A stretch of DNA of 64,000 nt from Afipia birgiae 34632 (GCF_000308295.2 NZ_HG326654.1:429694-493693); one strand, 5' to 3'; counted from the first letter of the stretch, positions 26,023 through 34,699 are shown. The notes: generated by a model from the letters alone, not told the origin. Made by a program: numbers and translations.

Positions 26023-26618
26023 TCAATAGCTGATTTTATCATAGCCTTCGGCAAAACCCGAAAGCACAAAGGCAAGATTCACATTCTCTTTGCTCAAGTT
26101 TTGAAAAATAACAGAGAGACGTTTTCCGGACTTCATCGATCCCAGCAGTCCGGGCGAAACAGGCGTCGCAGCGTAACATCCCTTCAGATCGCAGGTTTGA
26201 ATTACGAGTGCCTGGGGCTTTCCTTCATCGATCTGGAAATTGACTCCCCTGGAAGAAACAATCCGACCGGAAGCTGAATCATCATCACGGGCTGGCGTGT
26301 GTCGAGAGGCAGCTTCACATTGACAGAAGCGACCAGCTGTCCCGTTTTGGTGATATAGAGACTTTGTTCGATTTCACAGAGAAGCGCCGCTTTCCTGCCG
26401 TCACTGGAGCAGCGCGATGTCCATACCGGCTGAGGGGGTACGCTGCTATCGGCCGGCGCTGAACTGCCCGCTGCCGTCGGGGCTCCCGATGATTTCGGCG
26501 CAGCGGGCATCGACTTCGTCGCCTTTTGCTGCAGCGGCTGCTGCGCGACGGCACAATCGGCTGGAGAAACGCAAACGGCCCCCGCAACAAGAACCGGTAT
26601 CCATCTTATCTTTCTCAT
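26023..26618 (-). pseudogene. Invasion-associated locus B (IalB) family gene, frameshifted
   Basis: It starts at ATG 26618 (MRKIRWIPVLVAGAVCVSPA signal peptide). A proline/serine-rich linker follows, then the IalB fold begins (WTSRCSSDGRKAALLCEIEQ, VKLPLDTRQPVMMIQLPVGL). After FLPG, at the four-C run 26246-26249, the frame shifts by one. The correct continuation GVNFQIDEGKPQALVIQTCD and LKGCYAATPVSPGLLG lies in the next frame, down to the stop at 26023. Adding one base to the C-run restores about 198 residues. It is either a real inactivating slip or a sequencing error in a homopolymer. The uninterrupted open frame as it stands is 26202-26993. Confidence 0.8.
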
Positions 26619-26993
26619 CGTGCCATCCATCACACCGTTCACGCATAGCCAAATCGCGCCCTGCGACATCGTTCCGGCATTCGTGAGGAAATTTCCCATA
26701 CCCAGCATGACGCTCGCACCCGGATCGAACAAGGCCGCGGCCTCTTCGTTGAAGACGTTGACGCCCGTTCCACGATTGACCGAACCGATCATGGCGCCGT
26801 AGTTGTCGACCGTGTCGTCGTCGCCCGTGGCTGTCATCGCATAGCCGGAGATCTGGTTGATCAATGTAATCCTGTCGTTGTGTGGCGGCAGATTTGTCGT
26901 GCCGTCGAGGAAGCCAACGCCCGCGCCGCAATCGACAAAATACATCTTCGGCACCGACGCTCTCGCTGAGAGGAAGACTGAGATGCAGAGCAA
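26619..26993 (-). pseudogene. Fragment of autotransporter-like beta-helix protein
   Basis: In frame with the ialB start, the minus strand reads repeat-like segments rich in Gly/Asn/Asp (NDRITLINQISGYAMTATGD, YGAMIGSVNRGTGVNVF, NFLTNAGTMSQG). These are typical of beta-helical passenger repeats of large autotransporter adhesins. No signal peptide, further repeats or barrel domain is present. It is a short relic that happens to run into ialB. Confidence 0.5.
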
Positions 26994-27138
26994 TCAAATC
27001 CGGAAATCAAGTTCCAGACTAAAATTCCAAACGGACCACTCGACTGAGAGAGGCGGTCACAGCGCTGTTGCTAATGTCGGGCGCCTTGCTAGTCTTGGAC
27101 GCTGAAGTGCTTACAGCTCGCTGCTAGCGTTCGGCCTA

Positions 27139-27435
27139 GTGACCGGTGCCGTGTTCCTTGCGGAACTGACGCCGCGTGTGGCTTCGAGCGCAACCGCGCA
27201 AAGCCTCACCATCGATCGCGATGGCGTTCGCATCGATCGACGATCGCATCGCGTAGGTCGTTCGGAGGCAATTAGAATAGCCCAGCGAAACGGACTTAGC
27301 CGCGTTAGACACGCCGATTTGCGAGGACGGCACTGGGTCGTCACCGGCGAAAGTCGCCGTCGGCGCGACTTTCTGCGACTGACGATCGATGCTCGAACCG
27401 GACGTGTAATTGGGCGCCGTTATATCCATCGATGA
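27139..27435 (+). CDS. Small exported PepSY-like protein
   Basis: This frame of 98 codons starts at GTG 27139, with a hydrophobic opening ending SSATAQS that could be a signal peptide. The rest, AIRIAQRNGLSRVRHADLRG through LRLTIDARTGRVIG, has the alpha-beta pattern of a PepSY-like domain as found in small arginine-rich periplasmic proteins. No strong ribosome site is visible and the flanks are decayed, so the start is uncertain and the gene may be a relic. Confidence 0.5.
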   Translation: MTGAVFLAELTPRVASSATAQSLTIDRDGVRIDRRSHRVGRSEAIRIAQRNGLSRVRHADLRGRHWVVTGESRRRRDFLRLTIDARTGRVIGRRYIHR

Positions 27436-27471
27436 TGGATAACGGCTGCTCTTCTCGAACAGGAGATGAGA

Positions 27472-27936
27472 ATGCGGAGAGGGATACCGATTCTGTTTTG
27501 TCTTTCGCTGGTCATGAGCGCGTCACATGCCAATGCGCAAGAATCCCGTACCCAGCCGGTGAACATGTAGCGGTGGACCAAGCGTTGGATTGATCGTCGG
27601 CTCAAACCAAAGGCTTAGCTGCACGTTTCGTTCTTTTCAGAGTGGTCGGCGATACACTTATTCTGGCACGATGAAGCGCGTTGGTCTCGACATTGGTGTA
27701 ACAGGCGGATCCAGATTGCTATGGGTAGTTTTCTCTGCACGATCATCACGCGTTAAGCGCAGTACTCTCGCCGGAAACTACGTTGGGGCAGGTGGGGATG
27801 CTTCCTTTGGCTTCGGCGCAGGTGCGAATGTTCTTGTAGGCGGATTTAACCGCTCGATTTCGCTGCAGCCGCTCTCTATCAGGGTCAGACTGGCGTGAAC
27901 CTTGCGGTCAGAGTGTCGCGACTGACCTTGCGTTAG
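27472..27936 (+). pseudogene. DUF992 family gene, broken
   Basis: A good start (AGGAG six bases before ATG 27472) opens a signal peptide (MRRGIPILFCLSLVMSASHA) that stops soon after. Other frames continue the DUF992 family: FGSNQ-like SNQRLSCTF, YTYSGTMKRVGLDIGVTG, STLAGNYVGAGGDASFGFGA, NVLVGGFNRSISLQPLS. TGVNLAVRVSRLTLR and a stop at 27934-27936 end it. At least two frameshifts and one stop separate the blocks. DUF992 proteins are secreted and of unknown role. Confidence 0.75.
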
Positions 27937-28256
27937 CGCGCCTGCGAATTCTTGTCTGAAAATGGCGCCGCGGTAGTGCGCGCCGCGCTCTATTCGGCAG
28001 GTGTGACCTTCACTCCAGATATATGTCTGACGGTTGCATGTACCATCGGATGTATTTCGTCGATCTCAAACAAAGAGAAAACGGCCGCCAAGACCGATAT
28101 CCCGCTGATTGTCTCGCGCGCGATCCAAGGGTGTCGAGACCTTCGACTTCATTGATAATGTCTGGGTGGCTGAGCCGCTTTTTGCGATTCCGCCAGTGAT
28201 CGCGCTGCATGAGTCCCTGACGAACCTGGCCGGATTGCCGGTCAAGAGCAGCTAGT

Positions 28257-28457
28257 TCACGCATAACGCATCCGTAACCGGCAGAAGCAATGGAGCACCA
28301 AGCCACGACAGTGCATGCTCGTCAAAGCCACAACGGAAATATTATGCTGCGCATTCTTGAAATCCCAATAGAACAGGTTGCTTTTCACGTTGAGCCTGTC
28401 GTTGCGAAAGATTGAGCGTGTGAACAACTCGCGGCTCCAGAGCGACTCTTCCTTGAA
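28257..28457 (-). pseudogene. Probable TonB-dependent receptor fragment cut by IS
   Basis: The minus-strand frame reads FKEESLWSRELFTRSIFRND, then RLNVKSNLFYWDFKNAQHNI, before losing resemblance. The pattern 'lW.yElf.rs.f.nd.l.v.snlFy.d.knaQ.n' is typical of outer-membrane barrel strands of TonB-dependent receptors. Its upstream end coincides with the edge of IS copy 1 at 28459. Family assignment is by eye only. The 320 bp to the left (27937-28256) hold no recognisable gene. Confidence 0.4.
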
Positions 28458-28531
28458 CTGTTCGTCGTCAGATAATTTGAGACTGATCAGGCATTTCGAG
28501 AAGGGAGGCTCTGGCTCATCAGGGTTAGAGT

Positions 28532-29512
28532 TTAAGCGGCCTGCAGTCGGTGCTGCAAGCGGCGGTTTGCGATGGTGGCCCGCTTGATGCGGTGTCGTTC
28601 GGCGAGGATCGTCTCGGCTCTTCCAAAATAGACGTCAGCGGGCGTGAGGTTGTCGATGCTCTCGTGATAGCGGACGTGGTTATAGTGCACGACGAAGGCC
28701 TCGATCTGCCGTTCGAGATCTCCAGGCAGATAGTAATTGTCGAGCAGAATGCGGTTCTTCAGGGTCTGGTGCCAGCGCTCGATCTTTCCCTGGGTTTGGG
28801 GATGATAGGGGGCGCCGCGTACATGCTCCATGCCCTTGTCTTCGAGCCACGTGGCTAGATCGCCTGCCACGTATGACGCTCCGTTATCCGAGAGGAGTCG
28901 CGGCCGGTGCATGACGGTGGCGCGATCGAGACCCGATGCCGCGAGCGCCTGGTCGAGCGTGGCCGTGACGTCGGAGGCGCACATCGTGGGACCAAGCCTC
29001 CAGGTCACGATGTAGCGCGAGAAGTCGTCGAGCACGGTCGAGAGGTAGTACCAGCCCCAGCCGGTGATCTTGAGGTAGGTGAAGTCGGTCTGCCAGAGTT
29101 GGTTGATGGCGGTGGTCTTGTCCTTGAACTCGTTCGCCGCCTTGATCACCACATAGGCCGGGCTGGTGATGAGATCGTGTGCCTTCAGCAGCCGATAGAC
29201 CGAAGCCTCCGAGACAAAGTACTTTTGCTCGTCGGTGAAGCGAACCGCCAACTCCCGCGGCGACAGCTCGGGAATCTCCAGCGCCAGGTCGATGATCTGG
29301 CGGCGGACATCGTCGGGAATCCGATTCCAGACGCGGTCGGGTCGTGAACGATGATCAGCCAGCGCCTCAGGCCCGCCGTCACGATAGCGATCATACCATC
29401 GGTAAAAGGTGGCGCGGGGAATACCGAGTTTGTCCAGGGTGCGCTTGGCCGGCAGATGCGATTGCTCGACCAACTGGATGATCTCGGCCTTCTCGGATGC
29501 AGGATATCTCAT
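28532..29512 (-). CDS. IS3 family transposase OrfB (copy 1)
   Basis: This 326-residue DDE transposase has an N-terminal helix-turn-helix (LGIPRATFYRWYDRYRDGG) and an rve integrase core. Core motifs are WQTDFTYLKI (first Asp), LLSDNGASYVAG (second Asp) and HPQTQGKIERWHQTLKN (Glu). It is made as an OrfAB fusion or by re-initiation, since its start overlaps the orfA stop by ATGA. It is complete and probably active. Confidence 0.93.
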   Translation of the reverse strand: MRYPASEKAEIIQLVEQSHLPAKRTLDKLGIPRATFYRWYDRYRDGGPEALADHRSRPDRVWNRIPDDVRRQIIDLALEIPELSPRELAVRFTDEQKYFVSEASVYRLLKAHDLITSPAYVVIKAANEFKDKTTAINQLWQTDFTYLKITGWGWYYLSTVLDDFSRYIVTWRLGPTMCASDVTATLDQALAASGLDRATVMHRPRLLSDNGASYVAGDLATWLEDKGMEHVRGAPYHPQTQGKIERWHQTLKNRILLDNYYLPGDLERQIEAFVVHYNHVRYHESIDNLTPADVYFGRAETILAERHRIKRATIANRRLQHRLQAA

Positions 29513-29883
29513 GCCTCGTCCTCCCCATCCCCGTTCAGACTTTTTTTGAGCAGGCGGTTCTCCAGGGTGAGGTCGGCGACCGCCTCCTTCAGAGCCGAGG
29601 CTTCACGACGAAGGTCCTTTACTTCGCCGGAGGTCGCTGCGCGCGCCGTGTCGCCCGCCAGCCGGCGCTTGCCGGCCTCGAGGAACTCTTTGGACCAGCC
29701 GTAATACATCGAGGCAGCGATGCCCTCCCGGCGGCAAAGCTCGGAGATATTCTCCTCGCCGCGCAATCCCTCCAGCACGATGCGGATTTTCTCTTCCGCC
29801 GAATACTGCCGGCGGGTCTGACGCCGAATGTCCTTCAGCACTTGGTCTGCCGGCGCTTTGTCCGGCCCGGATTTCTGTTTCAT
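29509..29883 (-). CDS. IS3 family transposase OrfA (copy 1)
   Basis: This 124-residue DNA-binding subunit has a helix-turn-helix around RQYSAEEKIRIVLEGLRGEE and a C-terminal leucine-zipper-like helix (LKEAVADLTLENRLLKKSL) as in IS3-family OrfA proteins. Product and orfB of this copy equal those of copy 2. Confidence 0.93.
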   Translation of the reverse strand: MKQKSGPDKAPADQVLKDIRRQTRRQYSAEEKIRIVLEGLRGEENISELCRREGIAASMYYGWSKEFLEAGKRRLAGDTARAATSGEVKDLRREASALKEAVADLTLENRLLKKSLNGDGEDEA

Positions 29884-29898
29884 CTGCGCTCCTTGCGG

Positions 29899-30864
29899 CT
29901 ACGATGAACCAGAAATCCTCCCTTCGTGAAGACCCTCAATTTGTCTCAGGGGTGCCGACGGCGAACATTGATCGGGATCGAACAGCTCGATGCGCTTAGC
30001 GATACTTCCGGTCCGTCGTCCGAGATCCTTCTGGTAGACGGTACCGCTATGGTCGACCAAGAAGGTCATGACGCCGGAATTTCCATACTCGGCGGGATAA
30101 GCGATGAGCGCGAAGCCACCCATCATTTTTCCCTTAACGACGTAACTCAGAGCTCCGCCCGGCGCATCGGATCCCTGCCCTTTCAGGATCCGGAAGTAGT
30201 ATCCATGATAAGGCGCGGCTTGTTCGCCAGCCTTGTATCCTTCGGCTGAAGCCTGCGCCGCAAATTCACCAAGCGGGCTTGGATCCTTGTCGTCGCGCCA
30301 GAACAGCCCATCTTTCTTGCCCGGATTACTGACGATGCGCTGTGCGTAGATTCCCGCCCCCGCACCGGTGCGATCTTTCTCGGCATACTCGTTCTGGGCA
30401 TCTACGAAGGCCAGAGAGGCTTGAATCGCACTCAGCTCGTTGCGTCCGATGCGGCGATACAGAATCTCCGTACGCCCTGCAGCCGGGTCGAACTCCCAGC
30501 CAGTGTTGTTGTTCACCAAAGGGATCGGAAACGGGAAATCGTCCGTGCCCAGGATGAGCGTAGCCCTTTTGTTTCCTTCGGCCTTGACGGAATGTTTGGC
30601 GTCATAAGCCGAGAGGAAGCGCTGGCGCATGTCTGCATCGGCAACGTCATCGCCGGATTCGATAATGTCCTCCGCGTCCTTGCCGAGAACCTTCAGAATG
30701 GTGCGCCTCGTGCCGGTCTTGACCGCAGCAACCAGCGCCGCTGCAGCTTCCTCCGGCGAAGAAAAGGACTGCTGCGCCTGAGAAACACCGGTCAACAGCG
30801 CCATTGCCACTATTGCACCGAGGCCCACTGAAACCGTGCGACGGAGAGAATTGAGCATGATCAT
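29899..30864 (-). CDS. DUF2950 family exported protein, C-terminus replaced by IS sequence
   Basis: This 321-residue frame begins with a signal peptide (TVSVGLGAIVAMALLTGVSQ, then AQQ). The DUF2950 body includes GYKAGEQAAPYHGYYFRILK and YPAEYGNSGVMTFLVDHSG, and native sequence ends at ELFDPDQ. From there, TGTTCG of the IS end is read through, adding CSPSAPLRQIEGLHEGRISG plus two residues. The family normally stops a few residues after this point, so only the tip is lost and function may persist. It is coupled to the DUF3300 gene by ATGA; the DUF3300-DUF2950 pair is a recurrent operon of unknown role. Confidence 0.87.
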   Translation of the reverse strand: MIMLNSLRRTVSVGLGAIVAMALLTGVSQAQQSFSSPEEAAAALVAAVKTGTRRTILKVLGKDAEDIIESGDDVADADMRQRFLSAYDAKHSVKAEGNKRATLILGTDDFPFPIPLVNNNTGWEFDPAAGRTEILYRRIGRNELSAIQASLAFVDAQNEYAEKDRTGAGAGIYAQRIVSNPGKKDGLFWRDDKDPSPLGEFAAQASAEGYKAGEQAAPYHGYYFRILKGQGSDAPGGALSYVVKGKMMGGFALIAYPAEYGNSGVMTFLVDHSGTVYQKDLGRRTGSIAKRIELFDPDQCSPSAPLRQIEGLHEGRISGSS

Positions 30865-32564
30865 GGCAAGACCTCCGCTGGCATGGGTATCCTTGCACCG
30901 CTGACAAGCCAGTCGGTGTAGGTGCGGAGCGTCAGTCCCAGTTGTTCGTAATAAACCCGGAGATACCCGTCCCGGCCGCGAGTCACGGCTTCCGGCGCCA
31001 AGGTTTGCACCTCCTGCGCAATCACGCCAACATAGGACTTGCTGCTGCCAAGATAGCTGAAGCGGTAGTAACCAAGTCCATTGGCGAGATGACCGAGTAG
31101 TACTACGTCCTGCTTCAGTGCGATGTCGGAGCGCCGTCCACCGCCGCCGCCGCGGAAGCCTCCACCTCCGCCACCTCGGAAGCCGCCACCACCTCCGCCG
31201 CGGAAACCACCGCCTCCGCCGGCAAATGCCGCCCCACCGCCGCCGCCACGTCCGGCGAAACTGGCACCCCGCGCGCCCAAGCTCGCCTGACCGCGGGCTG
31301 ATTGCGCAGCAGCGATCCTGCCCGACGACACGTTCAAGGCGGAGCCGCGATTGCCGCCGCGCGCGGCGTTGCCGGCGCGGTTGGCGGCCTTCGCGCGGTC
31401 ACCGCCACCCTTGGCGCTCCCCTTGGCACTCCCCTTGGCACTCCCCTTGGCGCGATCCGCTGTGCTCGGGCGATTGCCACGATCGGCACCCGGCCGATCA
31501 CGCGAGGCCGCACGATCGCCAGCACGGTCACCGGCGCGATCTCCAACGCGGTCACCGCCCCGATCTCCAGCGCGATCTCCGCCGCCCGGCCGATCCTGTC
31601 CCGGACGAAGCACCTGCTGGCCATCGCGGCCACGAAAATCCATCCGGTTAGACGCGCCGGCCTTCAGATTGCTATTGCCGAAGCGCTGCTGAACATTCGC
31701 GTTGTTATATCGCACGCCCTGGCGATGTGCCGGGTTGTGCTGCCAGTTGTTTCCGATGTTGTTTATTCTGTTGTGCTGGTTGACGTAGAGGTTGCGGTTG
31801 CCCCAGTTGCATCCGCCGCCCCAGTAATTGCCCCAGCGTCCGATCGCCCAGCCAGCGCCGAAGGCGAGACCCGCGGCGATCACGCCGGCGCCGATATAAG
31901 ACGGGTACCCAAAGTAATAGGGTGGATATTCCGTGTAAGGCCAAGCTCCATAGACGGCCGCCGGATCGTAGTACGGCACGTAGATCGTACTGGGATCCGC
32001 TGACTCAATAACGATCGCCTGCTTGCTTTCTTGCGTCTGAACGCTGACTTTCTGCTGCTTGGTGGTGACCAGCTTCTTGTTATCATAGGCCTTCGAACGC
32101 AGGCGCTGGATCGCATCCATCACATCCGCCTGCTGCGCCAAAACGGCATCGCCCAGATTCTTGGTCCAGTCGACCTTGTCGCTCATCATCGAAATGACGT
32201 CTGAGGTGCTCGTGAGCGCCTTGACGCTGCTGTCCCACGACTGCTTCTCGACCTCCGTCTTCAACGCATCGCCTTTCAAGCTCTTACGCGCTTTCAGCCA
32301 ACGATCAGCCTGCACGACTTCCAGCGGATAGGTCGATGCCGCCAGTACATTTGCCAGCAATTCGTCGGGATAGAGCGCAATCGGTGCAACCAGCGCCTCG
32401 AGTTGCTGGGGCTTCAGCAGCTCTGCACTCGGCGGTGATTGGGTCGCCGGTTGCGGCGTGCTGCTAGGAGCAGGCGGATTGTCGGTCGTTTGGGCCGAGA
32501 CGGCTACAGGAGTCGCCATCAGCAACGCGAGCGCGATCAGGGTCTTGCCGCAGCGGAACATCAC
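30861..32564 (-). CDS. DUF3300 protein with glycine-rich linker and S74-like C-terminal domain
   Basis: This 567-residue exported protein has a signal peptide at residues 1-24 (ending VAVSAQ). The DUF3300 domain spans about 45-250 (LEALVAPIALYPDELLANVL; STIYVPYYDPAAVYGAWPY). A glycine-zipper-like membrane segment follows (GAGVIAAGLAFGAGWAIG), then a low-complexity linker of GDR, KGSA and GGGGFR repeats (about 320-475). The C-terminus (SDIALKQDVVLLGHLANGLG; YVGVIAQEVQTLAPEAV; DGYLRVYYEQLG) matches the peptidase S74/tail-spike intramolecular chaperone fold. No S74 catalytic proof can be given. It precedes DUF2950 with an ATGA overlap. Confidence 0.88.
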   Translation of the reverse strand: MMFRCGKTLIALALLMATPVAVSAQTTDNPPAPSSTPQPATQSPPSAELLKPQQLEALVAPIALYPDELLANVLAASTYPLEVVQADRWLKARKSLKGDALKTEVEKQSWDSSVKALTSTSDVISMMSDKVDWTKNLGDAVLAQQADVMDAIQRLRSKAYDNKKLVTTKQQKVSVQTQESKQAIVIESADPSTIYVPYYDPAAVYGAWPYTEYPPYYFGYPSYIGAGVIAAGLAFGAGWAIGRWGNYWGGGCNWGNRNLYVNQHNRINNIGNNWQHNPAHRQGVRYNNANVQQRFGNSNLKAGASNRMDFRGRDGQQVLRPGQDRPGGGDRAGDRGGDRVGDRAGDRAGDRAASRDRPGADRGNRPSTADRAKGSAKGSAKGSAKGGGDRAKAANRAGNAARGGNRGSALNVSSGRIAAAQSARGQASLGARGASFAGRGGGGGAAFAGGGGGFRGGGGGGFRGGGGGGFRGGGGGRRSDIALKQDVVLLGHLANGLGYYRFSYLGSSKSYVGVIAQEVQTLAPEAVTRGRDGYLRVYYEQLGLTLRTYTDWLVSGARIPMPAEVLP

Positions 32565-32674
32565 ACCCTCCTTGAGCTCATCGCAGCAAGCATCGGTCCG
32601 GGGAGACGACGTTCTTTGATAGAGATCAAAGAAACCGGTTGGACCGCCTTGCTGCAGCGCAAGGCTGGTTTGTA

Positions 32675-33015
32675 TCAGGCCGAAGTTGATCGACCGCGGG
32701 CGACCGGAAGCCGGATCGTGAAAAGCGCGCCGCCGGACGCATGATTTGCCGCGGAAATCTGGCCGTGGTGCGCCTCGACGATGGTGCGTACAATCGCAAG
32801 CCCCATGCCCATGCCCTGCGGTTTCGTGGTGAAAAACGGATCGAAGACGTTCTTGAGATTATCCGCCGAAATACCGGGACCGGTGTCGCTAACCCTGATT
32901 TCCGCGAAGGCACCGGAAAGGTTCGTGAGTACACTGACTTCGCGCTTCTTTGCCTGAGTGTCAGATATCGCGTCCATCGCGTTAATAATCAGATTCAGAA
33001 TGACTTGCTGTAGCT
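32675..33015 (-). pseudogene. Histidine kinase, only the ATP-binding C-terminus left
   Basis: From the IS edge the minus strand reads NKLQQVILNLIINAMDAISD (N box), SDTGPGISADNLKNVFDPFF (G1/F boxes) and GMGMGLAIVRTIVEAHHGQI (G2 box). This is a complete HATPase_c domain without the histidine phosphoacceptor or sensor part. IS copy 2 removed the 5' part at 33016. An ATG inside the IS (33079) would allow a 134-residue chimeric product. It lies upstream of DUF3300 on the same strand. Confidence 0.85.
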
Positions 33016-33099
33016 TGTTCGCCGTCGGCACCCCTGAGACAAATTGAGGGTCTTCACGAAGGGAGGATTTCTGGTTCATCGTAGCCGCAAGGAGCGCAG

Positions 33100-33474
33100 A
33101 TGAAACAGAAATCCGGGCCGGACAAAGCGCCGGCAGACCAAGTGCTGAAGGACATTCGGCGTCAGACCCGCCGGCAGTATTCGGCGGAAGAGAAAATCCG
33201 CATCGTGCTGGAGGGATTGCGCGGCGAGGAGAATATCTCCGAGCTTTGCCGCCGGGAGGGCATCGCTGCCTCGATGTATTACGGCTGGTCCAAAGAGTTC
33301 CTCGAGGCCGGCAAGCGCCGGCTGGCGGGCGACACGGCGCGCGCAGCGACCTCCGGCGAAGTAAAGGACCTTCGTCGTGAAGCCTCGGCTCTGAAGGAGG
33401 CGGTCGCCGACCTCACCCTGGAGAACCGCCTGCTCAAAAAAAGTCTGAACGGGGATGGGGAGGACGAGGCATGA
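33100..33474 (+). CDS. IS3 family transposase OrfA (copy 2)
   Basis: Same 124-residue protein as the copy at 29509-29883: helix-turn-helix plus leucine-zipper-like tail. Upstream GGAGCGCAG serves as ribosome site. Its stop overlaps the orfB start (ATGA). Confidence 0.93.
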   Translation: MKQKSGPDKAPADQVLKDIRRQTRRQYSAEEKIRIVLEGLRGEENISELCRREGIAASMYYGWSKEFLEAGKRRLAGDTARAATSGEVKDLRREASALKEAVADLTLENRLLKKSLNGDGEDEA

Positions 33475-34451
33475 GATATCCTGCATCCGAGAAGGCCGAG
33501 ATCATCCAGTTGGTCGAGCAATCGCATCTGCCGGCCAAGCGCACCCTGGACAAACTCGGTATTCCCCGCGCCACCTTTTACCGATGGTATGATCGCTATC
33601 GTGACGGCGGGCCTGAGGCGCTGGCTGATCATCGTTCACGACCCGACCGCGTCTGGAATCGGATTCCCGACGATGTCCGCCGCCAGATCATCGACCTGGC
33701 GCTGGAGATTCCCGAGCTGTCGCCGCGGGAGTTGGCGGTTCGCTTCACCGACGAGCAAAAGTACTTTGTCTCGGAGGCTTCGGTCTATCGGCTGCTGAAG
33801 GCACACGATCTCATCACCAGCCCGGCCTATGTGGTGATCAAGGCGGCGAACGAGTTCAAGGACAAGACCACCGCCATCAACCAACTCTGGCAGACCGACT
33901 TCACCTACCTCAAGATCACCGGCTGGGGCTGGTACTACCTCTCGACCGTGCTCGACGACTTCTCGCGCTACATCGTGACCTGGAGGCTTGGTCCCACGAT
34001 GTGCGCCTCCGACGTCACGGCCACGCTCGACCAGGCGCTCGCGGCATCGGGTCTCGATCGCGCCACCGTCATGCACCGGCCGCGACTCCTCTCGGATAAC
34101 GGAGCGTCATACGTGGCAGGCGATCTAGCCACGTGGCTCGAAGACAAGGGCATGGAGCATGTACGCGGCGCCCCCTATCATCCCCAAACCCAGGGAAAGA
34201 TCGAGCGCTGGCACCAGACCCTGAAGAACCGCATTCTGCTCGACAATTACTATCTGCCTGGAGATCTCGAACGGCAGATCGAGGCCTTCGTCGTGCACTA
34301 TAACCACGTCCGCTATCACGAGAGCATCGACAACCTCACGCCCGCTGACGTCTATTTTGGAAGAGCCGAGACGATCCTCGCCGAACGACACCGCATCAAG
34401 CGGGCCACCATCGCAAACCGCCGCTTGCAGCACCGACTGCAGGCCGCTTAA
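33471..34451 (+). CDS. IS3 family transposase OrfB (copy 2)
   Basis: This 326-residue DDE integrase-type transposase is identical to the product at 28532-29512, with all three catalytic acidic residues in place (QTDFTY, LSDNGAS, KIERWH). It is intact. Confidence 0.93.
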   Translation: MRYPASEKAEIIQLVEQSHLPAKRTLDKLGIPRATFYRWYDRYRDGGPEALADHRSRPDRVWNRIPDDVRRQIIDLALEIPELSPRELAVRFTDEQKYFVSEASVYRLLKAHDLITSPAYVVIKAANEFKDKTTAINQLWQTDFTYLKITGWGWYYLSTVLDDFSRYIVTWRLGPTMCASDVTATLDQALAASGLDRATVMHRPRLLSDNGASYVAGDLATWLEDKGMEHVRGAPYHPQTQGKIERWHQTLKNRILLDNYYLPGDLERQIEAFVVHYNHVRYHESIDNLTPADVYFGRAETILAERHRIKRATIANRRLQHRLQAA

Positions 34452-34525
34452 ACTCTAACCCCTGATGAGCCAGAGCCTCCCTTCTCGAAATGCCTGATCA
34501 GTCTCAAATTATCTGACGACGAACA

Positions 34526-34699
34526 GGCTTCGGTAGCATGACTAAGAAGAGCGGCGAGCGGAACGATTGCGAGGACGGCGAGCACGAACAGGAGCGTATG
34601 GGCGGTAGGCACGATCCTGGCTGCGATCAGCACGGCTGGCACAAATATCAGCATCCACAGCAACGGAGTCTCTCGGATCTCCCGTAGCAATGGTTTCAT
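34526..34699 (-). pseudogene. chaA: N-terminal fragment of a Ca2+/H+ antiporter (ChaA/Cax)
   Basis: From ATG 34699 the minus strand reads MKPLLREIRETPLLWMLIFV, then two membrane helices ending LAIVPLAALLSHATEA. That is the start of a CaCA-family calcium/proton exchanger. At residue 58 the IS end takes over and the frame ends inside the element. The remaining 300 or so residues are absent from the window. Confidence 0.75.

Larger units (their letters stand above)
28459..29967 (-). mobile_element. IS3-family insertion sequence, copy 1
   Basis: This 1509-bp element starts and ends with imperfect inverted repeats (TGTTCGYCGTCRG... at both ends). It carries orfA and orfB with the 4-base overlap usual in IS3 elements. 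It is the mirror image of copy 2 at 33016-34525: both encoded proteins are identical, and I found a one-base length difference (GGG versus GGGG) between orfB and the end. No direct target repeat flanks it. It truncates a TonB-receptor-like fragment on one side and the last codons of DUF2950 on the other. Confidence 0.92.
33016..34525 (+). mobile_element. IS3-family insertion sequence, copy 2 (inverted relative to copy 1)
   Basis: This 1510-bp element is the exact reverse of copy 1 apart from one extra G between orfB and the right end. The terminal inverted repeats are the same. The left flank is the histidine kinase remnant, the right flank the chaA remnant. Flanking bases (TAGCT left, GGCTT right) show no target duplication, and exchanging flanks with copy 1 does not restore one, so deletions as well as insertions must have happened. 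Confidence 0.92.

Noticed and set aside
26202-26993. Single 263-codon gene fusing an adhesin-like N-terminus to IalB
   Set aside because: A fresh signal peptide begins inside it (ATG 26618) and the end is frameshifted; better explained as an autotransporter relic plus a broken ialB.
28010-28306. 98-codon minus-strand ORF left of IS copy 1
   Set aside because: It reads across the TonB-like relic in another frame and shows no recognisable family.
31140-31600. Possible CRISPR-like or minisatellite repeat
   Set aside because: The short repeats are in-frame coding repeats of the Gly-rich linker; no spacers and no cas genes.
31118-32003. Long plus-strand ORFs opposite DUF3300
   Set aside because: They arise from the GDR/KGSA/GGGGFR codon repeats on the other strand.
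28459-34525. Classical composite transposon with target duplication
   Set aside because: Flanking bases at the outer and inner ends do not match in either arrangement, so only the inverted IS pair is claimed.
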